Source of the DNA: Planctomycetota bacterium
GTDB taxonomy: Bacteria > Planctomycetota > Phycisphaerae > FEN-1346
Length of the DNA stretch: 33,143 nt
Direction of reading: 5' to 3'
Assembly (NCBI GenBank): GCA_026387035.1
Contig: JAPLMM010000197.1
Location: forward strand, 1-33,143
Both the position numbers and the translations under genes were made by a program. Positions 1 to 8,854 of this stretch are shown one piece after another. Numbering within the stretch: position 1 is the stretch's first letter; each line of letters starts with the position of its first letter. Below the pieces are notes generated by a model. That model made no database searches, was not told where the DNA came from, and was given only the letters and a program-made list of their open reading frames with translations.

Positions 1-32
1 AGTCGAACTCGCGGCTTCGAAAGGAGAAATGG

Positions 33-1712
33 ATGGGCCCGACCGACACGCAAGAGGCGAAGATGTTCTGCTTCCAGTGCGAGCAGACGGCCAAAGGAAC
101 CGGGTGCACGGTGCACGGCGTCTGCGGCAAGGACCCGACGACCGCCACGCTTCAGGACCTTCTCGTTCACGCGACCAAGGGCCTCGCGATGTACGCGCAC
201 CGCGCGCGGGCCCTCGGCGCGAAGACAAGAGAACTCGACGTCTTCGCCGTCGAGGCGCTTTTCACGACCGTGACGAACGTCAACTTCGATGCCGAACGCA
301 TCGCCCAACTCGTTCGCCGCGCCGCAACCTTGCGCGACAAGGCGAAGACGCTCTACGAGTCGGCGGCGAAGAAGGCTGGCAAGACGCCCGAGAAGTTGGG
401 CGGCCCGGCAGCGTTCCAACCCGCCGGCGACCTGGACGGCCTCGTCGCGCAGGGACACGAGGTCGGCATCCTCGCCCGCAAGCGTGCGCTGGGCGAAGAG
501 GCGACGGCCCTGGAGTCGCTGGTCACCTTCGGCCTCAAGGGCGCGGCCGCGTACGCCGACCACGCCCAAATCCTCGGCCAGTCGGACGACGGCGTCTATG
601 CCTTCTTCCACGAGACGCTCGACATGCTCGCGCGCGAGAAGCCCAGCGCCGACGAACTTCTGGCCCGCGCGCTCGCCGTCGGCGAAGCGAACCTGAAGAT
701 CATGGGGCTCCTGGATGCGGCCAACACCGGGGCCTATGGCAACCCCGAGCCGACGGCGGTCCGCATCACGCCCAAAAAGGGCAAGGCGATCGTCGTAAGC
801 GGCCACGACCTCAAGGACCTCGAAGAGTTGCTCAAGCAGACGCAAGGGACCGGCATCAACGTGTACACGCACGGCGAGATGCTGCCCGCCCACGCTTATC
901 CGGGCCTCAAGAAATACCCGCACCTGGCGGGCAACTACGGCGGCGCGTGGCAGGACCAGCGAGATGAGTTCGACGCCTTCCCGGGGGCGATCCTCATGAC
1001 GACCAACTGCATCCAGAAACCGCGCGATTCCTACATCGGCCGCATCTTCACCTCGGGCCTCGTCGCCTGGCCGGGCGTTCGGCACATCGGCGACCGCAAC
1101 TTTAAGCCCCTCATCGAGGCGGCGCTTGCGGCCCCCGGCTTTGCGGAGGACGTGCCGGAAAAAACCATCCTGGTCGGCTTCGGCCACGCGGCGGTCCTCG
1201 GCGTCGCGGAAAAGGTCATCGAGGCCGTCAAGGCCGGGAAGATCCGCCGATTCTTCCTCATCGGCGGATGCGACGGCGCCAAGCCCGGACGCAACTACTA
1301 CACCGAACTCGCCGAGGCGGTGCCCGACGATTGCGTCATCCTGACGCTGGCGTGCGGCAAGTACCGGTTCAACAAGTTGGCGTTCGGCGATATCGGAGGC
1401 ATCCCGCGGCTGCTGGACTGCGGCCAGTGCAACGACGCGTACTCGGCCATCCGGATCGCGGGGGCCCTGGCGGAGGCGTTCGGCTGCGGCGTGAATGACC
1501 TGCCTCTCTCGCTCATCCTTTCGTGGTACGAGCAGAAGGCGGTGGTGATCCTGCTGACGCTCCTTCACCTGGGCATCCGGAACATCCGCCTGGGCCCGAG
1601 CCTGCCGGCCTTCGTGACGCCGGCGATGCTCAAAGTGCTCGCCGAGAAGTTCAACATCATGCCCATCTCCACGCCGAAGGCGGACCTCGAGGCGGCCCTG
1701 GCGGGGCGCTGA
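33..1712 (+). CDS. hcp: Hybrid-cluster protein (hydroxylamine/NO reductase)
   Basis: Hybrid-cluster protein, a cytoplasmic Fe-S enzyme acting on hydroxylamine or nitric oxide in anaerobes. The N-terminal cluster motif CxxC-x8-C-x5-C is seen in MFCFQCEQT...GC...GVC, the spacing of the class with a 4Fe-4S cluster at positions 3/6/15/21. Hybrid-cluster ligand motifs follow in order: GHD and HGEM (His/Glu), [32 protein letters not shown] and SWYEQKA (Glu and Lys). The full length of 559 aa is typical. The start at 33 has AAGGAG six bases upstream. Many family members begin at the internal Met at 63 (MFCFQC), which has only a weaker AAGAGG, so that is the alternative start. No partner reductase gene (hcr) is in the window. 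The promoter lies outside the window. Nitrosative-stress detoxification is inferred from the family. Confidence 0.96.
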   Translation: MGPTDTQEAKMFCFQCEQTAKGTGCTVHGVCGKDPTTATLQDLLVHATKGLAMYAHRARALGAKTRELDVFAVEALFTTVTNVNFDAERIAQLVRRAATLRDKAKTLYESAAKKAGKTPEKLGGPAAFQPAGDLDGLVAQGHEVGILARKRALGEEATALESLVTFGLKGAAAYADHAQILGQSDDGVYAFFHETLDMLAREKPSADELLARALAVGEANLKIMGLLDAANTGAYGNPEPTAVRITPKKGKAIVVSGHDLKDLEELLKQTQGTGINVYTHGEMLPAHAYPGLKKYPHLAGNYGGAWQDQRDEFDAFPGAILMTTNCIQKPRDSYIGRIFTSGLVAWPGVRHIGDRNFKPLIEAALAAPGFAEDVPEKTILVGFGHAAVLGVAEKVIEAVKAGKIRRFFLIGGCDGAKPGRNYYTELAEAVPDDCVILTLACGKYRFNKLAFGDIGGIPRLLDCGQCNDAYSAIRIAGALAEAFGCGVNDLPLSLILSWYEQKAVVILLTLLHLGIRNIRLGPSLPAFVTPAMLKVLAEKFNIMPISTPKADLEAALAGR

Positions 1713-1713
1713 G

Positions 1714-1766
1714 AGGCTGTCTCAATTTCCTCTCCCATCAAGGGCGAGGGAGTTATGAAACAGCCT
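1714..1766. terminator. Inverted repeat after hcp, possible bidirectional terminator
   Basis: An outer arm AGGCTGT (1714-1720) pairs with ACAGCCT (1760-1766), and an inner arm CTCCC (1732-1736) pairs with GGGAG (1748-1752). It begins two bases after the hcp stop and lies between hcp and the convergent minus-strand pair that ends at 1844. Only a short TTTAA follows, so it is not a canonical intrinsic terminator. Confidence 0.4.
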
Positions 1767-1843
1767 TTAAGGGAAATGGTTGCTGTCCGTCGCGGCGGGT
1801 GGGTCCATCCCCCACGACCCAGCCGCCTTCGGGCCCCGGCGCG

Positions 1844-2326
1844 CTACGGCTTGCCGGGCGAAGGGTCCGTCTCGGAGTCGTTCAGGGCTTCGAGGGCTTC
1901 GGCGTCGGCGAGGTCTTTCGTGCGGCCGGTGGCGCGTTTGTTTGCAAGGAAGGCTTCCCGGCCGATGAACGGCACGGGAACGTCGCCGTACGTGCCATGG
2001 ACCTTCCCCCCGTCCGCCTGCTTCCAGGAGGCGCCGCTCAGAGAAGTGATAAGATCAACGCGAATGGGAGGAACGCCGAGTTGCACGACCTTGCCGGGCA
2101 GGCGAAAATCGTCTTCGGTCAATTCCAGGCTTCCGAAGCCGAACTCGTCCAGCGCCGCCAGAATCCGGCGCGCGTTGCCCGCGTCGGGCCGGACGTAAAG
2201 GTCCAAGTCGCCGGTGAATCGAGGCGCACCGTGGAACGCCAGGGCGTATCCTCCGACGACGAGGTATTCAACCCTGTGTTTGTTGAACAACGCGAGCAAC
2301 TCTTTGAAGTCGGGGTAAACTTCCAT
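1844..2326 (-). CDS. Nucleotidyltransferase-like protein (DUF6036/AbiEii-type, putative toxin)
   Basis: A 160-aa protein of the nucleotidyltransferase-fold group found in AbiEii/MNT-type toxin-antitoxin pairs. Visible motifs are an N-terminal helix (FKELLALFNKHRVEYLVVGG), then GGYALAFHGAPRFTGDLDLYV, which has the GG...T.DLD(L/I)(Y/W)V signature of the metal-binding strand, and a later VDLI acidic strand. The Met at 2326 was chosen because the conserved domain starts there and the upstream in-frame stretch is low-complexity read-through of the preceding gene. Its start lies inside the upstream 62-codon gene (59-bp overlap), so the two are probably translated together. Toxin activity is an inference; some relatives are annotated only as nucleotidyltransferases. 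Confidence 0.75.
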   Translation of the reverse strand: MEVYPDFKELLALFNKHRVEYLVVGGYALAFHGAPRFTGDLDLYVRPDAGNARRILAALDEFGFGSLELTEDDFRLPGKVVQLGVPPIRVDLITSLSGASWKQADGGKVHGTYGDVPVPFIGREAFLANKRATGRTKDLADAEALEALNDSETDPSPGKP

Positions 2327-2456
2327 AGTATTGCTTCCGGTAGGCCTCGACGGCGGCCAGGCGTTCGGCGGGCGGCCGGCTGAGCCAGTAGGCGAGGTCA
2401 CGTTTGGCCGCCGCCGCATCGCCGAGGTCGCTCTTGCTGATGCGCTTTTCCATCAT
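2268..2456 (-). CDS. Small partner protein of nucleotidyltransferase pair (putative antitoxin)
   Basis: A 62-aa protein with the pattern YWLSRPPAERLAAVEAYRKQYYG followed by LPRLQRVARVV. This recurs in small proteins encoded just upstream of AbiEii/DUF6036-like nucleotidyltransferases ('W...P.ERL...E..R..YYG...RLQRV.RV'). It overlaps the downstream gene by 59 bp. A second Met directly follows the first, so the start could be 2453. A TATACT box on the minus strand ends 6 nt before the ATG, which implies a leaderless message. Antitoxin function is inferred from gene pairing only. Confidence 0.65.
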   Translation of the reverse strand: MMEKRISKSDLGDAAAAKRDLAYWLSRPPAERLAAVEAYRKQYYGSLPRLQRVARVVQQTQG

Positions 2457-2462
2457 GCCGAT

Positions 2463-2491
2463 AGTATAACGCGCCGCGGAGGACCGCGGAA
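2463..2491 (-). promoter_or_regulatory. Promoter of the nucleotidyltransferase pair, likely leaderless
   Basis: On the minus strand TTCCGC (2486-2491), 17 bp, TATACT (2463-2468), then six bases before the ATG at 2456. The -10 box is strong and the -35 weak. Transcription would begin at or within a base or two of the start codon. Confidence 0.5.
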
Positions 2492-2665
2492 GCCTTCTTT
2501 CCGCCGGCGGAAGCGGGTCCGGTTCCTCTCCATCCGATCATTCTACCATTTTCGCCGAGGGCCATCCATCGAATTGCCACGCCGGCCGACCCTGGTCAAC
2601 TGGTCCTGGCCTTCGCTAAACCGCCCACGTGAGAAAGCATGGGGAAACTCCTGCGATTTTTGGTC

Positions 2666-2693
2666 TTGACACCCTTTTCGCGCTTGCTACACT
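2666..2693 (+). promoter_or_regulatory. Sigma70-type promoter of the DUF2007 gene
   Basis: Consensus TTGACA (2666-2671), 16 bp, TACACT (2688-2693) preceded by GC. The expected start near 2700 gives a leader of about 90 nt before the start codon at 2791. Confidence 0.75.
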
Positions 2694-2790
2694 CCGCGCC
2701 GAAGAGTGGGGCTCGCCTCTTCCGCAGGCGGGTCGAATCGCAGCAACGATCTGCCGGACTGCCGGCGGACCGGACGGAGGTCATGGGGCC

Positions 2791-3261
2791 ATGTCGAGCA
2801 AACGCAGACGCAAAGACGAACCCGGCGAGCCTGAACCGTCGAAACCGAACCTCGGCGACCGCGACTACACCGAACTGGTGCTCGTCGTCCATGCGAACAA
2901 TCTGTCCGAGGCCGAACTGTATCGGGCCGAACTGGAGGCCCACGGCATCCCGGCTGTCCTGGAACAAGGCAGTGCCGGCGTCGCGGGCATCCCGGACGTC
3001 GGGGCTGGAATCCCCGTCCTCGTGCCCGAGGAACTTGCCGACGAAGCCGCCGAATTCATCGCCGAAATCGAAACCACTAAATCGGAGGACCATGCCTTGG
3101 ACGAGCGCGACGAAATCCTCGACAATGAGGGCGAAGGCGCCGAAGACCCCGACGAAAAACTCGACGAGGACGAAGAAGACTTGGACGACGAGGACCTCGA
3201 TGAGGACGAGGACTGGGACGACGAAGACGACGAGGACACGGAAGACGAGGGCGAGAAGTAG
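2791..3261 (+). CDS. DUF2007-like protein with Asp/Glu-rich C-terminal tail
   Basis: A 156-aa cytoplasmic protein. Residues ~28-90 resemble the DUF2007 'putative signal transducing' fold: [21 protein letters not shown], then GIPAVLEQ, a glycine-rich turn and [17 protein letters not shown]. From ~residue 95 to the end it is almost entirely Asp/Glu with a few Lys, Leu and Trp, a disordered polyacidic tail. The N-terminus is basic (SSKRRRKDE). GGAGG lies 10 nt before the ATG at 2791. An upstream in-frame Met at 2629 precedes the promoter's -35 and so cannot be the start. Function is unknown; a regulatory or protein-binding role is only a guess. Xylulokinase follows 146 bp downstream. Confidence 0.8.
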   Translation: MSSKRRRKDEPGEPEPSKPNLGDRDYTELVLVVHANNLSEAELYRAELEAHGIPAVLEQGSAGVAGIPDVGAGIPVLVPEELADEAAEFIAEIETTKSEDHALDERDEILDNEGEGAEDPDEKLDEDEEDLDDEDLDEDEDWDDEDDEDTEDEGEK

Positions 3262-3407
3262 TCCTCGCGTCTTCCCTGCTCGGCCGGCTCCGATCGTCTC
3301 GCGTGCGGCGCGCGTGGCCTGCGCTTCTTCGGACCCCCGCGCCGCCCGTTCCTGTTTCCGTGCGGGCTTCGCTCCACCCGAGCCATGAAAATGCGGAGGA
3401 TCCGGAC

Positions 3408-4940
3408 ATGGCCTATCTCATCGGCATCGACATCGGAACGAGCGGCACGAAGACGCTTCTGGTGGACGCGCGCGGCAAGATCCGGGCCTCCGTCACCATC
3501 GAGTACCCGTCGTACGCCCCCAAACCAGCCTGGAGCGAACAGGTCCCCGAGGACTGGTGGCAGGCCGCCTGCAAGAGCATCCGACTGGCCTTGAGGAAAG
3601 CCAAGGTCCGGGGCGGCCAGGTCGCGGGCATCGGCCTCTCCGGACAGATGCACGGCTCGGTGTTTCTCGATAAGAACGGCAAGGTCCTTCGCCGGGCGAT
3701 CCTCTGGAACGACCAGCGGACCGGCGAGGAGTGCGCCGAGATCACCCGCATGGCTGGCGGGCGTCGCGAACTTATCCAGATGGTTTCCAACCCGGCCCTC
3801 ACCGGCTTCACCGCGCCCAAGATCCTCTGGGTCCGCAAATACGAGCCGCACCTCTACGAGCGCACCGCCCAGGTGCTCCTCCCGAAAGACTACGTCCGCT
3901 ACCGGCTGACCGGCGAGTTCGCAACCGAGGTGAGCGACGCCTCCGGGACGCTCCTGCTGGACGTGCGCGAGCGGCAGTGGTCGCGAAAATTGCTCGCGCT
4001 CCTGGACATCGACGTAGCGCTCCTGCCGCGCGTGTATGAGTCGCCCGAGGTCTCGGGGCGCCTCACGCCTCAGGCCGCCAAGGTCACCGGCCTCGCCGCA
4101 GGAACGCCCGTCGTGGGCGGCGGCGGGGACCAGGCCGCCGGGGCCGTCGGCAACGGCATCGTCCGCCGAGGCGCCATCTCGGCGACGCTCGGGACGAGCG
4201 GCGTCGTCTTCGCCCATGCCGACTCCGTCGAGACCGACCCCAACGGCCGTGTCCACACCTTCTGCCACGCCGTTCCCGGCAAGTGGCACGTCATGGGCGT
4301 CGTCCTGGCGGCGGGCGGCAGCCTCCAATGGTTCCGCAACACGCTCTGCCAGGACCTCGTCGCGGCGGCGAAAAAAAAGAAAGTGGATCCGTACGACATC
4401 ATCTCGGCCGGGGCGGCCCGCGTCCCGCCCGGCGCCGACGGCCTGTATTTCCTGCCCTACCTGACGGGTGAACGCACACCGCACGCCGACCCCGACGCCC
4501 GCGCCGCCTGGATCGGCCTCTCGAACATGCACACGCGAGCCCACATGGCTCGGGCCGTCATGGAAGGCGCCACCTACGCCATGCGCGATTGCCTCGAAAT
4601 CATTCAGGGGATGGGCGTCCCGGTCAAGGAGATCCGCGTGGCGGGCGGCGGGGCACGCAGCCGCTTCTGGCGCCAGATGCAGGCCGACGTCTATCGCCAG
4701 GCCGTCTGGACCGTCTCGAGCGAGGAAGGGCCGGCCTACGGCGTCGCACTCCTGGCGGGCGTCGGCACGGGCGTCTGGAAAACGGTGCCCGAGGCCTGCG
4801 ACGCCACCATCAAGACCCGCCGCAAAACCAGCCCCGACAAGAAGACCGTCGCGCGGTACGACGCCCTCTATCCCGAGTACGGCCGGCTGTACCACAACCT
4901 CCGCGACGACTTCAAGCGCATCGCCGCCCTGCACGCATGA
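3408..4940 (+). CDS. xylB: Xylulokinase (FGGY carbohydrate kinase)
   Basis: ATP-dependent kinase of the FGGY family; it phosphorylates D-xylulose to xylulose 5-phosphate for the pentose phosphate pathway. The 510-aa length is normal. Motifs: [10 protein letters not shown] phosphate-1 loop (res 6-15), GLSGQMHG (76-83, the MHG substrate motif typical of xylulokinases), [20 protein letters not shown] with the catalytic Asp at ~241, LGTSGVV, and the C-terminal adenosine motif [24 protein letters not shown] lies 7 nt before the ATG at 3408, which rules out the longer upstream reading. No xylose isomerase or transporter is adjacent, so xylose use cannot be confirmed, and another ketopentose or polyol substrate is possible. 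Confidence 0.92.
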   Translation: MAYLIGIDIGTSGTKTLLVDARGKIRASVTIEYPSYAPKPAWSEQVPEDWWQAACKSIRLALRKAKVRGGQVAGIGLSGQMHGSVFLDKNGKVLRRAILWNDQRTGEECAEITRMAGGRRELIQMVSNPALTGFTAPKILWVRKYEPHLYERTAQVLLPKDYVRYRLTGEFATEVSDASGTLLLDVRERQWSRKLLALLDIDVALLPRVYESPEVSGRLTPQAAKVTGLAAGTPVVGGGGDQAAGAVGNGIVRRGAISATLGTSGVVFAHADSVETDPNGRVHTFCHAVPGKWHVMGVVLAAGGSLQWFRNTLCQDLVAAAKKKKVDPYDIISAGAARVPPGADGLYFLPYLTGERTPHADPDARAAWIGLSNMHTRAHMARAVMEGATYAMRDCLEIIQGMGVPVKEIRVAGGGARSRFWRQMQADVYRQAVWTVSSEEGPAYGVALLAGVGTGVWKTVPEACDATIKTRRKTSPDKKTVARYDALYPEYGRLYHNLRDDFKRIAALHA

Positions 4941-5007
4941 ACAGCACTCGAACGGCGGAGGCCACCCTATTTAGCCGGCGAGTTTCCCCCTTCGCCCTTC
5001 CGCCGTC

Positions 5008-5050
5008 GCCCTGCGGGCTATGGCGGACAGGTCGGGCTACGGCGGACGAG
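5008..5050. repeat. Short imperfect repeat of GGCTAnGGCGGAC type
   Basis: Two near-identical segments, CTGCGGGCTATGGCGGAC and CGGGCTACGGCGGAC, lie in tandem. The core GGCTACGGCGGAC recurs at 8724-8736 in another intergenic gap. These look like dispersed non-coding repeats. The 4941-5175 gap holds nothing else apart from the msr promoter. Confidence 0.4.
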
Positions 5051-5121
5051 TACTCGCCGCGCATCAGCAGGCGCCCTCGGCGGTTAATCACCCGCTTTGA
5101 CTTACGCGCGGCGGAGGGGGG

Positions 5122-5150
5122 TTCCTTGGGCTCGGTTGCGAGCCTACAAT
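5122..5150 (+). promoter_or_regulatory. Candidate promoter of the msr gene
   Basis: TACAAT (5145-5150) is a good -10. Seventeen bases upstream is only a weak TTCCTT (5122-5127). Position relative to the ribosome-binding site at 5163-5170 is suitable. Confidence 0.45.
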
Positions 5151-5175
5151 TCCGGAGAGGAGAAGGAGGAAAGCC

Positions 5176-6198
5176 GTGTTCGCGGTCTGGCTGGCGTACG
5201 TCCTCGCGTGTTGCGCCCTGGTCATGTCCGGGTGCGCCGAATCCGCTTCGCCTCCAGGAGACCGACCCATGAGCGCGACGACGCGAGATCCGACGGAGCC
5301 GGCCGCGAGTTCGGGCGGGGTTCAGGCCAGCCGGCGTCCGATGCCGCCCCTCAGTGCCGAAGAGCGCCGCATCCTTCTCGACAAGGGCACCGAGGGGCCG
5401 TTCAGCGGCAAGTACTGGGACCACTTTGAGGGCGGCGCCTACGCCTGCCGCCAGTGCGGGGTCCTCTTGTACCTGTCGGACAGCAAGTTCCGCTCGGACT
5501 GCGGTTGGCCGAGTTTCGATTCTGAAATCCCCGGCGCCGTCCGGAGGCAGCCCGACGCCGACGGCCGGCGGACCGAGATCCTCTGCGCCGCCTGCGGCGG
5601 ACATCTCGGCCACGTGTTCGCCGGCGAGCGTTTCACGGAGAAGAACGTGCGGCACTGCGTGAACTCGGCGTCGCTGGTCTTCATCCCGGAGGCCGAACGC
5701 GCCGTGGGGCGGGCCTTCTTCGCCGGCGGATGCTTCTGGGGCGTCGAGCACGAGTTCGGCCAGGCGCCCGGCGTCCTGGCCGTCACGTCCGGCTACACGG
5801 GCGGCCACACCGAAAACCCCACGTACGAACAGGTGTGCACGGGCGGGACCGGCCACGCCGAGGCCGTCGAGGTCCGCTTCGACCCCAAGCGCGTCACTTA
5901 CGAGCAACTCGCGCGCCTCTTCTTCGAGATCCACGACCCGACCGAGGTCAACCGGCAAGGGCCCGACGTGGGGAGCCAGTACCGCTCGGCCGTCTTCTAC
6001 GCGGACGAGGAACAGAGGCGGACGGCCGAGGCGCTCGTTGCCCAACTCCGGGCCAACGGTTACGCCGTGGCGACCGCCATCGAGCCGGCCACGACCTTCT
6101 GGCCCGCCGAGTCTTACCACCAGGACTACCTCCGGAAGCACCCGGAGCGGCCCGTCTGCCACGCCCGCGTGCTGCGCTTCGACCAGCCCAAACGCTAG
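5176..6198 (+). CDS. msrAB: Lipoprotein MsrB-MsrA fusion, methionine sulfoxide reductase
   Basis: A bifunctional enzyme reducing both R- and S-methionine sulfoxide. The start is GTG at 5176 with AAGGAGGA five nt upstream. A signal peptide ends in lipobox VMSGC (Cys20), so the enzyme is probably membrane-anchored outside the cytoplasm. The MsrB domain is ~58-172: zinc pairs CRQC (91/94) and CAAC (137/140), WPSF, and catalytic Cys161 in RHCVNSASL. The MsrA domain is ~176-335: catalytic Cys186 in [28 protein letters not shown] and YHQDYL. The order B then A is the reverse of the A-B order in many fusions. Length is 340 aa. No thioredoxin-like or DsbD-like partner is encoded nearby. A role in repair of exported proteins is inferred. 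Confidence 0.93.
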   Translation: MFAVWLAYVLACCALVMSGCAESASPPGDRPMSATTRDPTEPAASSGGVQASRRPMPPLSAEERRILLDKGTEGPFSGKYWDHFEGGAYACRQCGVLLYLSDSKFRSDCGWPSFDSEIPGAVRRQPDADGRRTEILCAACGGHLGHVFAGERFTEKNVRHCVNSASLVFIPEAERAVGRAFFAGGCFWGVEHEFGQAPGVLAVTSGYTGGHTENPTYEQVCTGGTGHAEAVEVRFDPKRVTYEQLARLFFEIHDPTEVNRQGPDVGSQYRSAVFYADEEQRRTAEALVAQLRANGYAVATAIEPATTFWPAESYHQDYLRKHPERPVCHARVLRFDQPKR

Positions 6199-6258
6199 TT
6201 CCACCAAGCCACGTTCGTCGAGGCAAATCCCCTGCTCTGACTTACGCTCGGGGCGCGG

Positions 6259-6414
6259 TTAGCGGCGGCGGATGCGCGCGACATGAACGAAGATGGGCCA
6301 GGCGAGGAGCGGGATGAGGACCGCGGCGAGCGTGCCCTCGGGCTCGGGCGTCTTTTCGAAGCGGCGCTTCCCGCGGTACGGCCGGAGCGGGCCGGCCTTG
6401 GCCTTCTTCGACAT
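6259..6414 (-). CDS. Small 51-aa protein, LigD phosphoesterase-like N-terminus
   Basis: A short minus-strand ORF in the 313-bp gap between msrAB and the threonine aldolase gene. GGGAGG lies about 10 nt upstream of its ATG. Residues 10-27 ([18 protein letters not shown]) match the L-x2-Y-x2-KR-x-F-x2-T-x-EP entry motif of LigD 3'-phosphoesterase domains. It then runs into a hydrophobic stretch ([18 protein letters not shown], ~29-46) and basic RIRRR, and stops. None of the three frames continues the phosphoesterase domain. It may be a truncated relic, or an unrelated small single-pass membrane protein with a chance match. The rest of the 6199-6511 gap shows nothing else. Confidence 0.4.
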   Translation of the reverse strand: MSKKAKAGPLRPYRGKRRFEKTPEPEGTLAAVLIPLLAWPIFVHVARIRRR

Positions 6415-6511
6415 AACCCTTGACCTCCCCTGCGGAAGATGGTCACCTTACGATACGTGCCCGGCCGCGGCGATGCAAGCGCCGGCCCGGCGCCCGCACG
6501 AGGAGCCGGCC

Positions 6512-7534
<1,023 letters not shown>

Positions 7535-7551
7535 CACCGCAGCTGTTCGAG

Positions 7552-7571
7552 CCCGCCGCGCAAGCGGCGGG
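7552..7571 (+). terminator. GC hairpin after ltaE
   Basis: CCCGCCGC (7552-7559), loop GCAA, GCGGCGGG (7564-7571), 17 bases after the stop. The stem is strong with a GNRA-type loop. There is no T-tract, so it may be a transcript-stabilising hairpin or a non-canonical terminator. Confidence 0.45.
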
Positions 7572-7615
7572 GCATCCTCCCGGCCTCGTGCGCAGAACCA
7601 AGGGAGTGGTCGCTG

Positions 7616-7699
7616 GTGCCGTTTCCAGAAAGGTAGTACCACTTTCAGCGGGGTGGCACCCGGCGTACGGAAGTCACAGCACCTTTCTGGAAGCGGCAC
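7616..7699. repeat. 84-bp nested inverted-repeat element (MITE/REP-like or structured RNA)
   Basis: Outer arms GTGCCGTTTCCAGAAAGGT (7616-7634) and 7681-7699 are reverse complements with one mismatch in 19. Between them lie an ACTT/AAGT pair and an inner GGGTG-G-CACCC palindrome, so the whole element folds on itself. It sits 20 bp upstream of the next start codon. No target-site duplication is obvious. It may be a miniature non-autonomous element or an RNA leader structure. Confidence 0.6.
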
Positions 7700-7719
7700 T
7701 AGAAGAAGGGAGACGCCTC

Positions 7720-8631
7720 ATGCGATATGCCATGGTGGTGATGCTGGTGGTGTGCCTCGCCCTCCTGGCCGGCCGCACGGCGGCGGCCGCACCTGACGCA
7801 CTGCCCGAGGGGGCGGGCGGCATCGCCGCCAAGTACCCCGGCGACTCAGGGATCGAAAAGGATGAGCGCGTGCTCCTCTACGAAAACTTCGAGACGGCCG
7901 CGCTCGACAAGAACCGCTGGACCGAAATCTCGAACAAGGCCGGGGCGCTTTCCTTTTCGGACGACGTTCCGGCGGCGAGCGCCGGGAAGAAGAGCCTCCT
8001 CGTGACAGCGACGCTCGGCGCGAACACGGGCGGGCACCTCTTTCGGCGGTTCGAGCGCGGCGTCGAGAAGATGCACGCCCGCTGGTACGTCCGGTTCGCC
8101 CCGGACTCGGACTACATCCACCATTTCGTGACGATCGTGGCGGAGTTGCCCGCCACGCGCTGGCCGACCGGCGGCGCAGGCGAACTTCCGGCCTGCGACA
8201 AAAAGTTCTCCACGGGCCTGGAACCGTGGGGACGATGGGGCAAACACCCCGCGCCGGGCGCGTGGAACTTCTACACCTACTGGTGGAAAATGAAGCAGAG
8301 CGGCGACGGGAAGTACTGGGGCAATTCCTTCATGCCCGAGCCCGCCGTCGTGCCCGAGCGCGGACGCTGGTACGCCATGGAAATGATGATCCAAGCCAAC
8401 ACGCCGGGCCGGGCCGACGGAAGGCAGGCGTTCTGGGTGGACGGGAAGAAGGTCGGCGACTTCGGCGGCATCGCGTGGCGCGCGAGCGCGGACCTCAAGG
8501 CGAACGCCTTCTGGCTGATGAGTTACGTGACGGAGCACTCCGCGAAGACGAACAAGGTGAACCGCGTGTGGTTCGACGACGTGGTGGTGGCGACGGAGTA
8601 CATCGGCCCGATCCGCAAAGCGGAGCGGTAA
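7720..8631 (+). CDS. Secreted polysaccharide-lyase-like protein (jelly-roll fold suspected)
   Basis: A 303-aa exported protein. The signal peptide MRYAMVVMLVVCLALLAGRTAAAA has a likely Ala-x-Ala cleavage near residue 23. The mature part begins with LLYENFETAALDKNRWTE, then HARWYVRFAPDSDYIHH, a Trp/Tyr-rich centre (WGRWGKHP, WNFYTYWWKM), RGRWYAMEMMIQANTPGRADG, FWVDGKKVGDFGG and WFDDVVVATEYIGP. This layout resembles concanavalin-like beta-sandwich proteins related to family 14/20 polysaccharide lyases and heparinase-type domains, but no catalytic residues can be assigned with confidence. GAAGGGAG precedes the ATG. The gene follows the inverted-repeat element directly. Substrate is unknown. Confidence 0.7.
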   Translation: MRYAMVVMLVVCLALLAGRTAAAAPDALPEGAGGIAAKYPGDSGIEKDERVLLYENFETAALDKNRWTEISNKAGALSFSDDVPAASAGKKSLLVTATLGANTGGHLFRRFERGVEKMHARWYVRFAPDSDYIHHFVTIVAELPATRWPTGGAGELPACDKKFSTGLEPWGRWGKHPAPGAWNFYTYWWKMKQSGDGKYWGNSFMPEPAVVPERGRWYAMEMMIQANTPGRADGRQAFWVDGKKVGDFGGIAWRASADLKANAFWLMSYVTEHSAKTNKVNRVWFDDVVVATEYIGPIRKAER

Positions 8632-8650
8632 TTCCGCAACGCTATCTCAA

Positions 8651-8675
8651 CGCAGAGACCGCAGAGAGCGCAGAG
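8651..8675. repeat. Three CGCAGAG repeats, 9-bp period
   Basis: CGCAGAG occurs at 8651-8657, 8660-8666 and 8669-8675. The repeats are followed by a T-run and an A-run (8682-8696) that can pair with each other. Non-coding. It could add to termination after the lyase-like gene. Confidence 0.5.
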
Positions 8676-8700
8676 ATAAGATTTTTTTACAAAAAAGGGC

Positions 8701-8750
8701 GGCGGGTCTCCCGCCTTCGCCGAGGCTACGGCGGACCGGCCTGACCCGCC
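8701..8750. repeat. Hairpin repeat GGCGGGTC...GACCCGCC, copy with insert
   Basis: Arms GGCGGGTC (8701-8708) and GACCCGCC (8743-8750) match the perfect hairpin at 18536-18563. This copy carries an extra ~30-nt, itself palindromic segment (8712-8741, CGCCG...CGGCG). Both copies lie between a plus-strand gene end and a convergent minus-strand gene, consistent with a bidirectional transcription stop. Confidence 0.5.
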
Positions 8751-8770
8751 ACGCTATTTCTCAAGGGGCG

Positions 8771-8854
8771 AGGGACAAAGGGACGAAAGGCTGGAAAAAC
8801 GCCTCCGTCCCTTCGTCCCTCTGTCCCTTCGTCCCTTCGTCCCTTCGTCCCTGT
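8771..8854. repeat. 8-bp tandem repeats (GTCCCTTC) with an inverted set
   Basis: Six 8-bp units run from 8807 to 8854 (four GTCCCTTC, one GTCCCTCT, one GTCCCTGT). At 8771-8790 the inverse-complement units AGGGACAA-AGGGACGA lie with the same period, so the region forms a hairpin. The last unit abuts the argG stop codon. Copy number is likely to vary by slippage. Confidence 0.7.

Larger units (their letters stand above)
2457..2790. other. 334-bp divergent intergenic region
   Basis: This gap separates the minus-strand nucleotidyltransferase pair from the plus-strand DUF2007 gene. It holds the two divergent promoters described separately. No credible ORF, RNA gene or long repeat was seen in the rest. 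Confidence 0.6.

Noticed and set aside
2865-4934. A 689-codon open frame on the minus strand across the DUF2007 and xylulokinase genes
   Set aside because: It is antisense to two genes with clear family motifs and ribosome-binding sites. The poly-Ser stretch is the mirror of the acidic tail.
6420-6454. A promoter for ltaE formed by TTGACC and TACGAT
   Set aside because: The spacing is 23 bp, too long for a sigma70-type promoter.
8651-8854. A CRISPR array
   Set aside because: The repeats are only 7-9 bp with no spacers of constant length, and there are no cas genes in the window.
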